Shown piece after piece: positions 1 to 10,218 of a stretch of DNA of 64,000 bases. The translations under genes were made by a program, and so were the position numbers. This DNA comes from Trichinella spiralis (Eukaryota > Nematoda > Enoplea > Trichinellida > Trichinellidae), in assembly GCA_000181795.3 (NCBI GenBank), contig CM012954.1, forward strand, positions 5,198,930 through 5,262,929, read 5' to 3'. Positions within the stretch are counted from its first letter, which is position 1; each line of letters opens with the position of its first letter. The notes below the pieces were generated by a model. That model made no database searches and was not told the origin of the DNA. It saw only the letters and a program-made list of their open reading frames with translations.

Positions 1-618
1 AACCATTTGCGCAAATCTTTAACTTTATTAATTTACTCAAAATGAAACTTTATTTCACACATTTCGATAGTTTTTTTATCTTGAAATTTTTTTCACTTGA
101 ATAGTTGTTTCTGCTTTGTATGCGAACACACGACAGAAATTTTGACAGCGATAAAAGCAAGTCAATTCCATTACAATAAGTGGAAAAAATATTATTACAT
201 TTTATGAAGCTAATAAAGATTATGAAAATAAGAAAAATATTTATATATACCCGTTTACTCAAAAAAAAAACAACAAAAATATTTATACTTGCATTTAGTG
301 GATACTGTATTCAACTCGACGACGCTCAAATTGACCCAACTGGGGAAGGAAATCATTTGTAAAAAAACAGTATTTAACAGACTCTATTTTTCCTGTTTAT
401 ATTATAAATTGAAATTTCAAAATTTCAAAATTGACCAATTATCAAAACTCTGAAAAGTGACAATCGCATGACGACAGCAATGTCGACGAACCATGTTTGC
501 AGTGCAATTTTTACCATTTTCAATATGTTTCATTCAATTTTGTTCTCTTGTTTTGTTCATAAAATATCAAATTAAGATGTATTTTGTATTTGTAGAGCAT
601 ACGAAAGTTACTTTGACC
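1..618. other. AT-rich upstream region without a supported gene
   Basis: I see no exon with family similarity here. It is the 5' flank of the phosphatase gene beginning at 619. An open stretch of about 42 codons runs in frame into that gene from 493, but it is hydrophobic and low in complexity. It contains a good splice acceptor (TATTTTGTATTTGTAG, ending at about 596), so I read it as leader or intron rather than protein. Confidence 0.5.
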
Positions 619-1896
619 ATGGTACGTAAGCGTTGCAACAGTGTTCCGAAACGATGGCTGGAGTACAGTGCGCACGGTGGTCGAATTCCCGACACGCCGT
701 TCTTTCCGACCAAAGTGCCTCTCAGAGAGTGTATCAACAAAAAAATTGCAAAAGAATCTCGCTTTTCACCTTCAAATCTGCTCTTCAACGTAACCCAGCT
801 CGGCTATACGGTCGGCATGGTTATCGATTTGACCAATTCCAATCGTTTCTACGACCCCACGTCGTCGTTCACCTGGTCTGGGATTCGGCATGTGAAATTG
901 TACACCGCTGGCGGTCGACTGCCCGATGAAAATTTGCTAAAGTACTTTTACGCGGCGGTAGATTATTTTCGTGAAATTTACTACGACCGTCCGGATATGG
1001 TCATCTGCGTCCACTGCAGCAACGGTGTGGAAAGAACTGGCTATTTCATGTGCCGCTATTTGATTGACCGCATGGCTTGGGCGAATCGCAACGCAATCGA
1101 TATATTCGGTCAACACCGTGGTCATTGTATTGAATCCCAACTCTACTTGGACGCACTGCTCAACCACTCACCGCCGCCCACACATTCGTGGAACTTGCCG
1201 TCATCGACGAGGCGTGGTCCAAATTCCCGCGAAAAGGCGCTAATTGCCAAAACCGACTCTTTCCAATATATACCCTGTTCGTACGTTTCAGATGTTGACT
1301 TGAAAAAGAAGCATTTTACAGACGGCAGAAGTGATGCAAAAGATGAAGCTTCTTCATCATCAGTTGCATTCGACAACAGCAACAGCAACTGGCAACAGCC
1401 GTATCCAATGATGGATTATTGGAGTTTCGACCGCCAGGCAACGCTGCTCACCGACGACAGTGTACCGGAAAAGCCGTCGCCGGCTTGTTCATCTTCGACC
1501 AGCGTTGCCAAAAATTCCACAGTTCCACCCGGCAGACTGTCGGAAAAGACGAAAATTTCCTCCAATCCGCTTTTCACGTCCACCACCGCCGGCAGCAGTG
1601 TAATTATTAAACAAGCAACTGGTGGTGCACCAACAACAAGGTCGGCGGCGGCTTTGGATCCGATACCTCCGGCTGCGGTGAAATTGAACAAACCTACCAA
1701 GTCGTCTGTGGTCAGTTTCCAGAAAAGACCCACTGTGAACACTTGTCCACCAGTGACAACAACAACCGAGGAGAATGCAGCTGAACCACCGTCGAAGAGA
1801 AAATTGGTTAGCTTTCAGTTGAAAAAGCGTCAAGCGCCTAGTAGCATAAGCGATCAAGTGAAAGAAGCTTTCAGCACTGCCGAATCCTCTCCTTGA
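619..1896 (+). CDS. DUSP11: DUSP11/PIR1-type RNA 5'-triphosphatase (dual-specificity phosphatase)
   Basis: This family removes gamma and beta phosphates from 5'-triphosphate RNA; the Caenorhabditis relative pir-1 acts in small-RNA biology. The reading frame is uninterrupted from ATG 619 to the stop at 1894-1896, about 425 residues. Near the N terminus VPKRWLEYSAHGGRIP and TKVPL match the PIR1 signature (IPERWKDY... FKVPL). The Cys-phosphatase P-loop VHCSNGVERTGY holds the predicted nucleophile Cys133 and Arg139, followed by the family-typical RYLID and RGHCIE. The last half (about residue 195 onward) is Ser/Thr/Pro-rich and looks disordered, longer than in the human protein. I chose 619 because everything upstream is hydrophobic and contains a splice acceptor; an in-frame ATG at 493 is the alternative. 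No intron is needed in the coding part, unlike most neighbours. Confidence 0.88.
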   Translation: MVRKRCNSVPKRWLEYSAHGGRIPDTPFFPTKVPLRECINKKIAKESRFSPSNLLFNVTQLGYTVGMVIDLTNSNRFYDPTSSFTWSGIRHVKLYTAGGRLPDENLLKYFYAAVDYFREIYYDRPDMVICVHCSNGVERTGYFMCRYLIDRMAWANRNAIDIFGQHRGHCIESQLYLDALLNHSPPPTHSWNLPSSTRRGPNSREKALIAKTDSFQYIPCSYVSDVDLKKKHFTDGRSDAKDEASSSSVAFDNSNSNWQQPYPMMDYWSFDRQATLLTDDSVPEKPSPACSSSTSVAKNSTVPPGRLSEKTKISSNPLFTSTTAGSSVIIKQATGGAPTTRSAAALDPIPPAAVKLNKPTKSSVVSFQKRPTVNTCPPVTTTTEENAAEPPSKRKLVSFQLKKRQAPSSISDQVKEAFSTAESSP

Positions 1897-2033
1897 GTGA
1901 TTGTTGCCCATTTGGTTTGAAGTTTCAGTTTTACATGTTTATGAAATTATTCGAAATTTTAATGACTAAGCATTGTCGTCATCACTTTTCTACATGTTCA
2001 TGTTACAATATTAAAAATTAAAAAATTAAAAAA

Positions 2034-2039
2034 AATAAA
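2034..2039 (+). terminator. Polyadenylation signal AATAAA of the DUSP11 gene
   Basis: This AATAAA lies about 140 bases after the phosphatase stop codon and just before the stop of the convergent gene at 2046. The 3' ends of the two genes must therefore nearly touch or overlap. Confidence 0.5.
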
Positions 2040-2045
2040 CGATTT

Positions 2046-4629
2046 TTACGTAAAATACAATTTTGGTGTCTTCAACAGTTTCAAATCTCGATTCACAATT
2101 GCTCGATCAATCAAATCGTAAGGTTGCATCTGCTTCAAAGTTCCATAACCGACCAACGACACCCTGCTATTCAACATTCGATCCACCGCACGTATCAAAT
2201 CATCAGCTTTCAGTTTATCTGAAATAAATGAAAAATAAATAAACAAGTAAATAAATAAATAACGAGCTATTGTTTACCAATGTCTTCCAAAAATTGCAAT
2301 GGTGATTTTCGAACACCGCTGCCCAAAATTTGCCTTGTCAAATCTTCAAATATCACCGGCCGTTGTTCCAAATTCATCATCAGTGAGCTTTTAATTTGAC
2401 TTTTCGCACGATTCAATTCTTCCTAAAAATTTCAACATTGATCACTATTAATCTTGATCTACTGTTGAAATAAAACTGAAAAATATAGGAAAAAAAACTA
2501 CTCACAGTATGCAAATTTTCTTTCATTCTAAAAAATTCAGAACAAAGCACCGCTATCAGACTGTCAATGTGATTTGGATGAGCACTGGCACGAATGAAAA
2601 AGATTCCAGTATCTGCATAGCTGATATTGAACGATGTCGCGTTGTAAATAAAATGATGTCTAAATTGCACGATGCAGATGAAACAATTTAATGGAAAGAT
2701 AAAGTAAAAAAAAGAAAAAAGAAAAAAAACCAACCTACCTGTTCAACACATTTACATACAACCGAGTGTACATGCCTTTTCCAGGTCCACCGGCTGAAAA
2801 ACTTCCTCCGCCACCCATCAGTGAATGGAGTAATGAAAAACAAAGGAAATCTTCGTCCATGAAAGAGCAGCTTTCAAAGCCCATCACCACGTGAGCTAAT
2901 TCGGGAAATGGATTGACCGACATAGTGATGTTGCTTAAATCTTTTTCAATCTATCAAAAAATTGTTCGGAAATTTGATCAAATTTTTTCGAATTCGATAC
3001 TTAAATTGAAACGTGAACACAAATTTACCCTAATTTCACCTCCAGTATACTGTGCGGTGGATTTGTCAACATCGGGAATTTGTGGAAGCAACAATTCTGG
3101 TCTCCTCTTCCATACGGGAACATTTTGCTCAAAATATTCATTACACGCTTCAATCAGTTGATCATGATCAACTCCCACTCCTGTTTAGAATAAGAAAATT
3201 AACATGCCAAAAATAAAAGACTATTCACGAAAAAAAAGCAACCAAATTACAAACCTCCAACAACAATCCGATCTGGTGTATAATATGTTTTCATGAAACT
3301 GAGCAACGTTTTCTGATCTATCTGAGCGATATTTTTCACAGGACAGAACTTAGGCAAACCCAAAGTGTTATCACGATACGCAGCCTAATTTGAAATAAAT
3401 AATTAATTAATTAATTATTCAAAAGTTTTCATCTAAAATTACAGCATGAATAAGATCGTGCAAAAGATCATCTGGTTCCGGTTTAGTGTTCACCATTTCA
3501 ATGTTCGATTCTACCACTTGTCGTGCTGTGTGTAACTAACAATAGTTGCAGCATTAAATTCATTGTATATATACATCATTGAACATCAAAAATACAATAC
3601 CTCCGAATCTGAAAATATCGGGTTGAACATCACGTCGGCAACAAATTCCAAAACAGGCTTGAATGCGTCAGTACGACAAGATGCAGCATAGATAATTCCA
3701 TCTCTACAAATAAAAGATGGAAATTTTACAATAAAAGAAAAGCAAAAAAAAAAACAAAATTAACTACTTTGTGTGTTGACAATCAACAATTGCGCCGTGT
3801 TTTTCCAATGTTTTCACAATTTCTTCTGAAGTTTGAAATTTTTCACACGACTGCAAAAAGTGCATCAAGAAGTGTGCACAGTGTCAAAATATTAAATAAA
3901 TAAATAATTATACTGTAAATGCAAGCTTTTCCAAAAAGTGACTCGTACCACTTGGAAACAAAGCTTCATATCTACTGCCAGCATCCACTACGGCTATAAG
4001 AAAAAAAACTTTTTGCATTTGACAGTGAAATTATTACATACTGTAACATCATTAAGTGATTCAATAAAATGATAATACTTGAGTTTCAATTAAAGAGTTT
4101 ACACTGAAAGCCTGTTAATATAAAATAAATTAACTACCACCAATAGTGCAAAATTCTCCGTATTTTTTTTCCGAAGCTATTCTCAAGCCACTGTTCAATT
4201 TCGATATTTTCGCCTTAAACGGATCATCTTCAGAAACAACTGTCACATATGTTGCTTCAGGTAGACCAGAAAGTGGTACAGACAGTGGCACCTTACAAGC
4301 GTCAGGAAGATCATTTAAGTGCTAAAATGTTTGTGGAAATACAATTAAGAAAACTGAATTTTAAACAACATTTCAATTAAAATTTTCAAAGTAAACGTTA
4401 CAATTTTTCCATTCATTTTAATGATTCATTTATTTCATATTTCATATAGATAACAAGATAATAATTATTTAAAGTGAGAGTTTTAAAATAATCATAAATA
4501 ATTAATCAACACAATTACCTTATCATTGACAACATGAAGTTGAGGTATCGAAGAAAATGACTTGAGCACTGCAGGCGACGTGGCGAACCTTCTGCATGAG
4601 AACGTGCTCAAACAGATTTTATGAAGCAT
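2046..4629 (-). CDS. PMPCA: Mitochondrial processing peptidase alpha subunit
   Basis: This is the non-catalytic subunit of the matrix peptidase that removes presequences from imported proteins. About twelve exons can be read, the first 4629-4519, the second 4321-4138 and the last about 2222-2046. The start is a short, basic, Ser-rich stretch ([18 protein letters not shown]) that fits a mitochondrial targeting sequence. Next come [19 protein letters not shown] and [12 protein letters not shown]: the zinc motif HxxEH of the beta subunit is degenerate (HFLEK), as is normal for alpha. [20 protein letters not shown] and AQYTGGEI follow. The glycine-rich substrate loop [17 protein letters not shown] is intact at about 2765-2822. 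The C-terminal part ([15 protein letters not shown]) is also conserved. It looks complete and functional. Confidence 0.93.
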
Positions 4630-5339
4630 AGTCGAATACAAGCTTCTAAACTTTCTATAGCTTTATATGCAACCAAAATTCATTTTTTTATAAATTTGCT
4701 ACAAACACTGCAACTCATGTTGTCTGTAATACTACACTCGGAACGGCAATTTTTGTTATAAATAAGTTGTAAATGCTTCAATGAATAATAATAAAATTAA
4801 CTGAAATAAAATTTAACACAAAAAATTACAAAGCAACATTACTTCTTAATTAAGAAAAACAGCCATCGTAACTTCAGAATTACAGTACCCAATGTATGAC
4901 CAAAGGTATAAACAGTTGAATATTTGAAATTTTTCAAAATTTTTAAACGTACAATAGAAAAAAAATTTCATTAATTTTATTTATAAATAATTATAATTCT
5001 GTTACAAACATGCAACAGTTGTAATTGTACGAATCGCCTTATGTTTTGAAAATAGAAAAATTTTAACCATAAAAGAGAATATGATTTGCTCGACAGTCGG
5101 ACAGTACAAACAATGAAGAACAGCAATTTGCATGGATTTTGCATGGAAAAATCGATTGCAGTTTCAAATCAAATTTTATGCAGCGTGCTGATTGATGTAT
5201 GCAGAGAAAACTGATTAGGGGAATTAGTGAAATGTTGAAGAAAGATATTTTTTAAATATTAACAACTTCAGTGTAGAATTTACTTCAGTATATAATGAAT
5301 GAATGAATGAATGATTGATTGATTGATTGATCGAATGAA
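4630..5339. other. Intergenic region between PMPCA and the NUDT9-like gene
   Basis: AT-rich DNA with no readable exon. It must hold the promoter or trans-splice region of PMPCA and the 3' end of the upstream NUDT9-like gene. A tetranucleotide tract lies at its far end. Confidence 0.6.
5296..5337. repeat. (GAAT)n/(GATT)n tetranucleotide microsatellite
   Basis: Several copies of GAAT are followed by several copies of GATT, ending a few bases before the stop codon of the NUDT9-like gene, so the repeat lies in that gene's 3' untranslated region. Confidence 0.85.
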
Positions 5340-7155
5340 TTATCCAAAACTTGCAATCGTGACCGCCACACCTGTCAGACCAATGCTGTTGGAAACGAAA
5401 TCGTTCAACACAGGCAAAAGTCCATGAATTCCTTGTTTTTGAAAATAGATTTTGGCTCGTCTCATTCGATGAAGCATTTTTTCTGCCGCTGTTCTATCAG
5501 ATTTTTTAATCAATTCTTTGACTTTCCTTTCCACTTGTTCTTCAGGCAATTCTTCCCATTGGAAGGTGACCTCTTCGCCGGTTTCTGGAAGTGTAACCCT
5601 TTTAGCTTCGACAACATTGAAATATTCCTTGGAGGGATCTTCGATCTCGAGAATGGTGAATTCACTCCACGCGTTGTCTGTATTTCTTTGGTCAGTGTAA
5701 TATCCTTGATAAATCTGAAAAAAATATTTAAAAAAATACATATTTGAACATGTGAATAAAATAAAGTGAAATAAAATGAAATAACAATACAATAGAGCTT
5801 TCTTTGTAGAACTTTTCCAAGGCTTCGAGAATGGCAGCTTCAGGAAAGATTTCTTTCATATCTCCGATTACAATCTGGTACAAAGTTGGTGGAAATACTT
5901 GCACCATTGGTTTTTTTACATATTCCTAAAAGTTTGAGACAATTTCAAGAACAAGTAAAATTGATTCATTTAACAGCTTATTTGTTCCTATAAAAATACG
6001 CTTGTAAAAAGACGCATATTTATGTAAACATTACTTATTTAAAACGAGCAGTATGATTTTTTTTTAAAAAAAGTGATTTTTACTATCAAAAATGGTGCTT
6101 CAACAGTAGTTCGATTGCTTCTCATAACGTAATACTCTTTGTTGTTGCCTTTGCCTCTGAAATGCTCATTTTTTGCAATTTGGACAAATGCAAAATGCTA
6201 CTCGATGACATCACTTACCGACTTATTATGGTCATCATTGCGTGATTTGGTCCCCAATATGCCAAAGTTCCGCGTCCACGTATGCCCGTTTTACCTTTAG
6301 GATTCAACGGCCGTCCGTCGGGAGCAATTTTGTACTTTTTCCTCACAAATGTGCGACGATCCAACTCGTCGTCGATCTCATTAAATTTTATACCTTTGCT
6401 TAAAAAAATATAAAAAAATTATAAAATAAAAGCTAAAAAATATGCAATAAACAATGTCGGTGTGCTGAAACGAAAGCCCACGATGCTAACTAAAGCTGCT
6501 CAAAGGAGTCACAACTCTATTCGCATCACTACAACATCATCAATGTCCTATTTTATTGCTTGATGAGAAGTTTGTTTCCGCGACAGAAGTGAAATTTTTC
6601 ATGCAAAATAAGTGTTAAAAGAACAGTAATTCAGTTATTTATAAAGTTGAAGTTATTTACCGAAATAGTAGTTATTAGTAAGAGAAAAAATTCTAATCTA
6701 TTGACTGTATAACTCCGTGAAAAAGTGTAAATAAATGTGTAGAGTAAATTTTGTAAATAAATGTACAAAATCAAAAATCATGCTTACGGATCATCAGGAT
6801 CACATTTCCAATTTTGTGGACAAGCAGTATAATCAGGTGGAACATAATTTTCAGATTTCACTTTCCAGCGAGTTTCACTCTCAGGAACATAGAGTCGCTC
6901 AATCTAGCAACAGGTACAATCAAATCGAATAAAATGTAAATTAAAACACAAAAGTTTGATTACTGTAGTTCCTGGATAATATTTTTTGTATAACAGATGA
7001 GAATTTGTCAGTAAAAACGCCGAAGCAAACAGCACCTACAAATATAAGAATACACACTGTAGCGTTTTTACAAAAAAGGCAAATATTATTAACACGTACA
7101 AATTGAACACAATAATGTTATTATAATTCAAAAATAAAAGATTTTTATCCGTCAT
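5340..7155 (-). CDS. NUDT9: NUDT9/TRPM2-NUDT9H-like protein with degenerate Nudix box
   Basis: NUDT9 hydrolyses ADP-ribose; the homologous TRPM2 C-terminal domain binds it. Seven exons join in phase to about 336 residues: 7155-7096, 7035-6964, 6903-6788, 6398-6219, 6156-6084, 5925-5791, 5714-5340. The family landmarks are clear: YYPGTT then RLYVPESETRW and YVPPDYT (N-terminal module), RRTFVRKKY, then GRPLNPKGKTGIRGRG and WGPNH, and late in the protein YQGYYTDQRNTDNAW (human YKGYVDDPRNTDNAW). The catalytic Nudix box (GX5EX7REUXEEXGU) that should lie between WGPNH and YQGYY cannot be found: the segment is PMVQVFPPTLYQIVIGDMKE followed by PEAAILEALEKFYKE. A hydrophobic N-terminal stretch (VLFASAFLL) could be a membrane anchor or targeting signal. 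I infer a binding or altered function, not a normal ADP-ribose pyrophosphatase. Confidence 0.8.
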
Positions 7156-10100
7156 TTTCTAAAAGGCAGAAAAACAAAATTTCCATTTTTTGTGCAAAAG
7201 ACAAATTCCCCCAATCAGACGCCTGTTTATTTTTACGATGTTGCATGTACGCTTGCCTACATATATATACATATATGCCTAATATAAAATCACACACACC
7301 TCGTACAAAAAATACATAATGAAAATAAATATTTTCTACATTTTATCAAATGTTGCATTTTTGAATTCAATCAAATTTAAATTTTCTTCATTTTCACTCA
7401 CTGATTTCACATAGCAAAAAAACCAGAAAAATAATTTCATGAAATAAAATTGTGATGCTATTGGAAAAACCTTCATTTGAGCGAACAAAAGCCAACGAAA
7501 ACGTGAAAAATTTACCAGGAAGAAATTTATGCCCAAATGCATATTTGTGAAGAAACAATGGAGAAAAAAACGAAGAAAACTTCTGAACTGCTGTCTTCTC
7601 TGAAGCAGGCTGTATTCAAATAAAACAGAAATCAAAATGGTGTAATTGGCAGATTACAGGCGTGAAATCGCTTAATATAGGTAGAAACCGATGCTGAGAA
7701 AATAAATTTTCTTTCAATTTGTTTGAAAAACAAACAATTTAAAAATGTAATGTAATGTGAGTAAACTTATGAAATCACAAAACTGACTTCATCTAATGAC
7801 GAAAGACAAAGATTTTTTCAAAAAGCGTGAAATATGGATATGATTTGTTTACATTTCAAAACAAAGAATTTCACAGCTTACAAAAAGAAACATGCCCACT
7901 ATTTTATCAAAACAATAGAAATTGTTTTTCATATGCAGTAACAAAAGCTTGTTTCGTTGCGGATTTTCCCAATTGGCGTTTATTAGAACAAAAAAAAACA
8001 ATAATAATAATAATATCCCAAAATGTGCACGAAATTTGGAATGTCGTTCATGAAATGCAATTAGTATTGTTTAAATATTTATGAATTTTCAGCATGAATT
8101 ACAACTGACGTGTTCTATTCTATTAGTTATTACAAACAATGCAAAACAAGCACAGATTACAGTGCAATTGAGGGACATTTCTTACGAGGAACAATAAAAT
8201 TAGCTGAAAAAAGAAATCAATATTTACAAAAATATACTCCCACCATAACTGCAAAACAATGCTCGTGACGATGCAAAAAATGACGTATCAAAAAATTACA
8301 ACATCGAATCGATCATTATCAAACTTTAAAAAAAATCAAATGCTTTCTATTTCTTTGTAAAATTTACATAAACAGGTGCATATTATAATTGTGTAATGAA
8401 AAAAAAATTATTTTCAAAAATAACTTCATTTAAATTCCACAATTTCACTTTTCTTTCATGCAATTGGTTTCGAAACATTTTGTAAAGTCAAAATATTGGC
8501 AACAGAATTTCCCTTATTTCTTCACTGATCAAATTGGCGGATTCAAATAAATTACAGGATGTTTCATACAAAATTAAGACACTTTTGCAAAAATTGCACT
8601 TTCAATTCAACTTTGGAGGTTGAATAAAATTTTTGTCATCAATTCGACTTCATCTAATTTAGCCGATGGAATATGATAAATAATACAAGTGACGTCAGCA
8701 GAGGGATTGACAATTCCAGTTGATACGAGAAAAAAACACTAGCCAAATCCACAGCCACATATACATGCAAGATGATCAATTCAATCAATTAGCACTCGCA
8801 TAATTAGTTGTTCTTCTTATTCAAAATTTATGCAATTCGGTCAGGTAAACAATGCTGAAAAACTAATAACAACAATTTGACAAATTAATTTTACAATCTG
8901 AACATTTAGCATTAATTTCACATAAAATGTAGAAATTTTTGTACAACATTTCAAACATCAGGCAACAATTAATGCAAAAAAAAACAATTGAATCACAAAA
9001 AGATTTACATTATTAAAAACAAAACATGGAAATTGCTTCAAAAACAAAATGGATCGAATGAATATGAATAATCTTTTACATATTGTATAAAAGCAAAAAT
9101 TTTGCAAAGCAAATGAATTATTGTATATATGAAAAATTACCAGAACATTATACATTGTGTTCAGTAGTCATCAAAACAAACAGTGCCAAAAAGAGACATA
9201 ACAATCCAAATTTCAATAAAAAGGATTTGTATTCATTAAAATTTTACGTACATTAAAATTTACATGAAATTTAAAATTATTGAATTAACAACTGTATGAG
9301 CAAATATATATATATATATATATATCTGTGTGCGTGTTTGTGAAAAGAGACAACGTGCAGTTTTTAATAAATAAATTTCTCAACATCGTCACAAACGCGT
9401 TTACAAAAATATATTTTATAATTACATGCATAAACGACGTGTAAAAGTGAATAGTGGAACAATTTGCCGTGGAGACGAACCACGCTTGTGTTGGTTTTTG
9501 TTTCATTTAAATTTAAAAATAATTATCTCAATCAAGAATGCTAATCTACGAAGGAAGTATTAAATTTTAGATTCACAGTGGTGGAATTCAGCGTGATTTT
9601 CCACTTTAATATTTACAAGTAAAATATTTTTCATTTTTTTCCTCTGTTTTCATAATTTAATATTTTTCATTAACCAATTTAGCATCAATTTACTTTGAAA
9701 AACTATTGAAATGTTTTTTTTTCATATAAATCAAAAATACAATTAGTTAAATTAGAGAAGAAAAAATGTTACATATAAATAATACGAAGAATAAAGGGAA
9801 GAAGAAGAAAAAGAAGACAATTTAAAAATCCCCCTCTATCACAACAACAGACAAACGAGAGAGGGTATGCTTTTTCTACCTGTGCTATGATTGTTGTGTC
9901 AACGATGCAGGCAGGTTGTTCGCTTTTGGTTTAAGCCTTTTCATTTTTACTTCAACATTCACTTGCCCGTCTGGGACTGATGCCGTGTTGCGGATCACGA
10001 CCTGACGACCCTACGGGGAAATCAATCCGACTCGGTAGCGACAAGCGGTCATCAAGCTGATGGACTTGGATCGATCGGGGCGTTGTTTTCCGCACCGCAT

Positions 10101-10218
10101 GATTGGTCCAACCAACCGAACACGAGCTGGCTATTTCCAAAGTTACAGTACACTTGCATATCGGTAATGAAAAGAGCTGGACAAGAGCAGAACGTCCGTG
10201 TACGCTGGTCAAAAGAAG
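7156..10218. other. AT-rich gene-poor stretch, 5' flank of the LIM-homeobox gene
   Basis: I see no exon with recognisable similarity on either strand; the open frames are short, Phe/Ile/Asn/Lys-rich and typical of AT-rich noncoding DNA. From about 9950 the base composition rises in GC without a matching coding frame, which suits a 5' untranslated exon or promoter of the LIM-homeobox gene starting at 10219. The length of the gap fits distributed enhancers of a neural transcription factor, but no site can be named. Confidence 0.5.
9304..9325. repeat. (AT)n dinucleotide microsatellite
   Basis: An uninterrupted AT tract of about 22 bases, next to a short GT-rich stretch. Confidence 0.9.

Noticed and set aside
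493-618. N-terminal extension of the DUSP11 protein
   Set aside because: Hydrophobic, Phe/Ile-rich, not found at the start of PIR1 proteins, and containing a splice acceptor just before the ATG at 619.
7156-9950. Search for transposon or virus-like element in the gene-poor stretch
   Set aside because: No reverse transcriptase, transposase, integrase or capsid-like frame, no long terminal or inverted repeats seen by eye; treated as plain AT-rich DNA.
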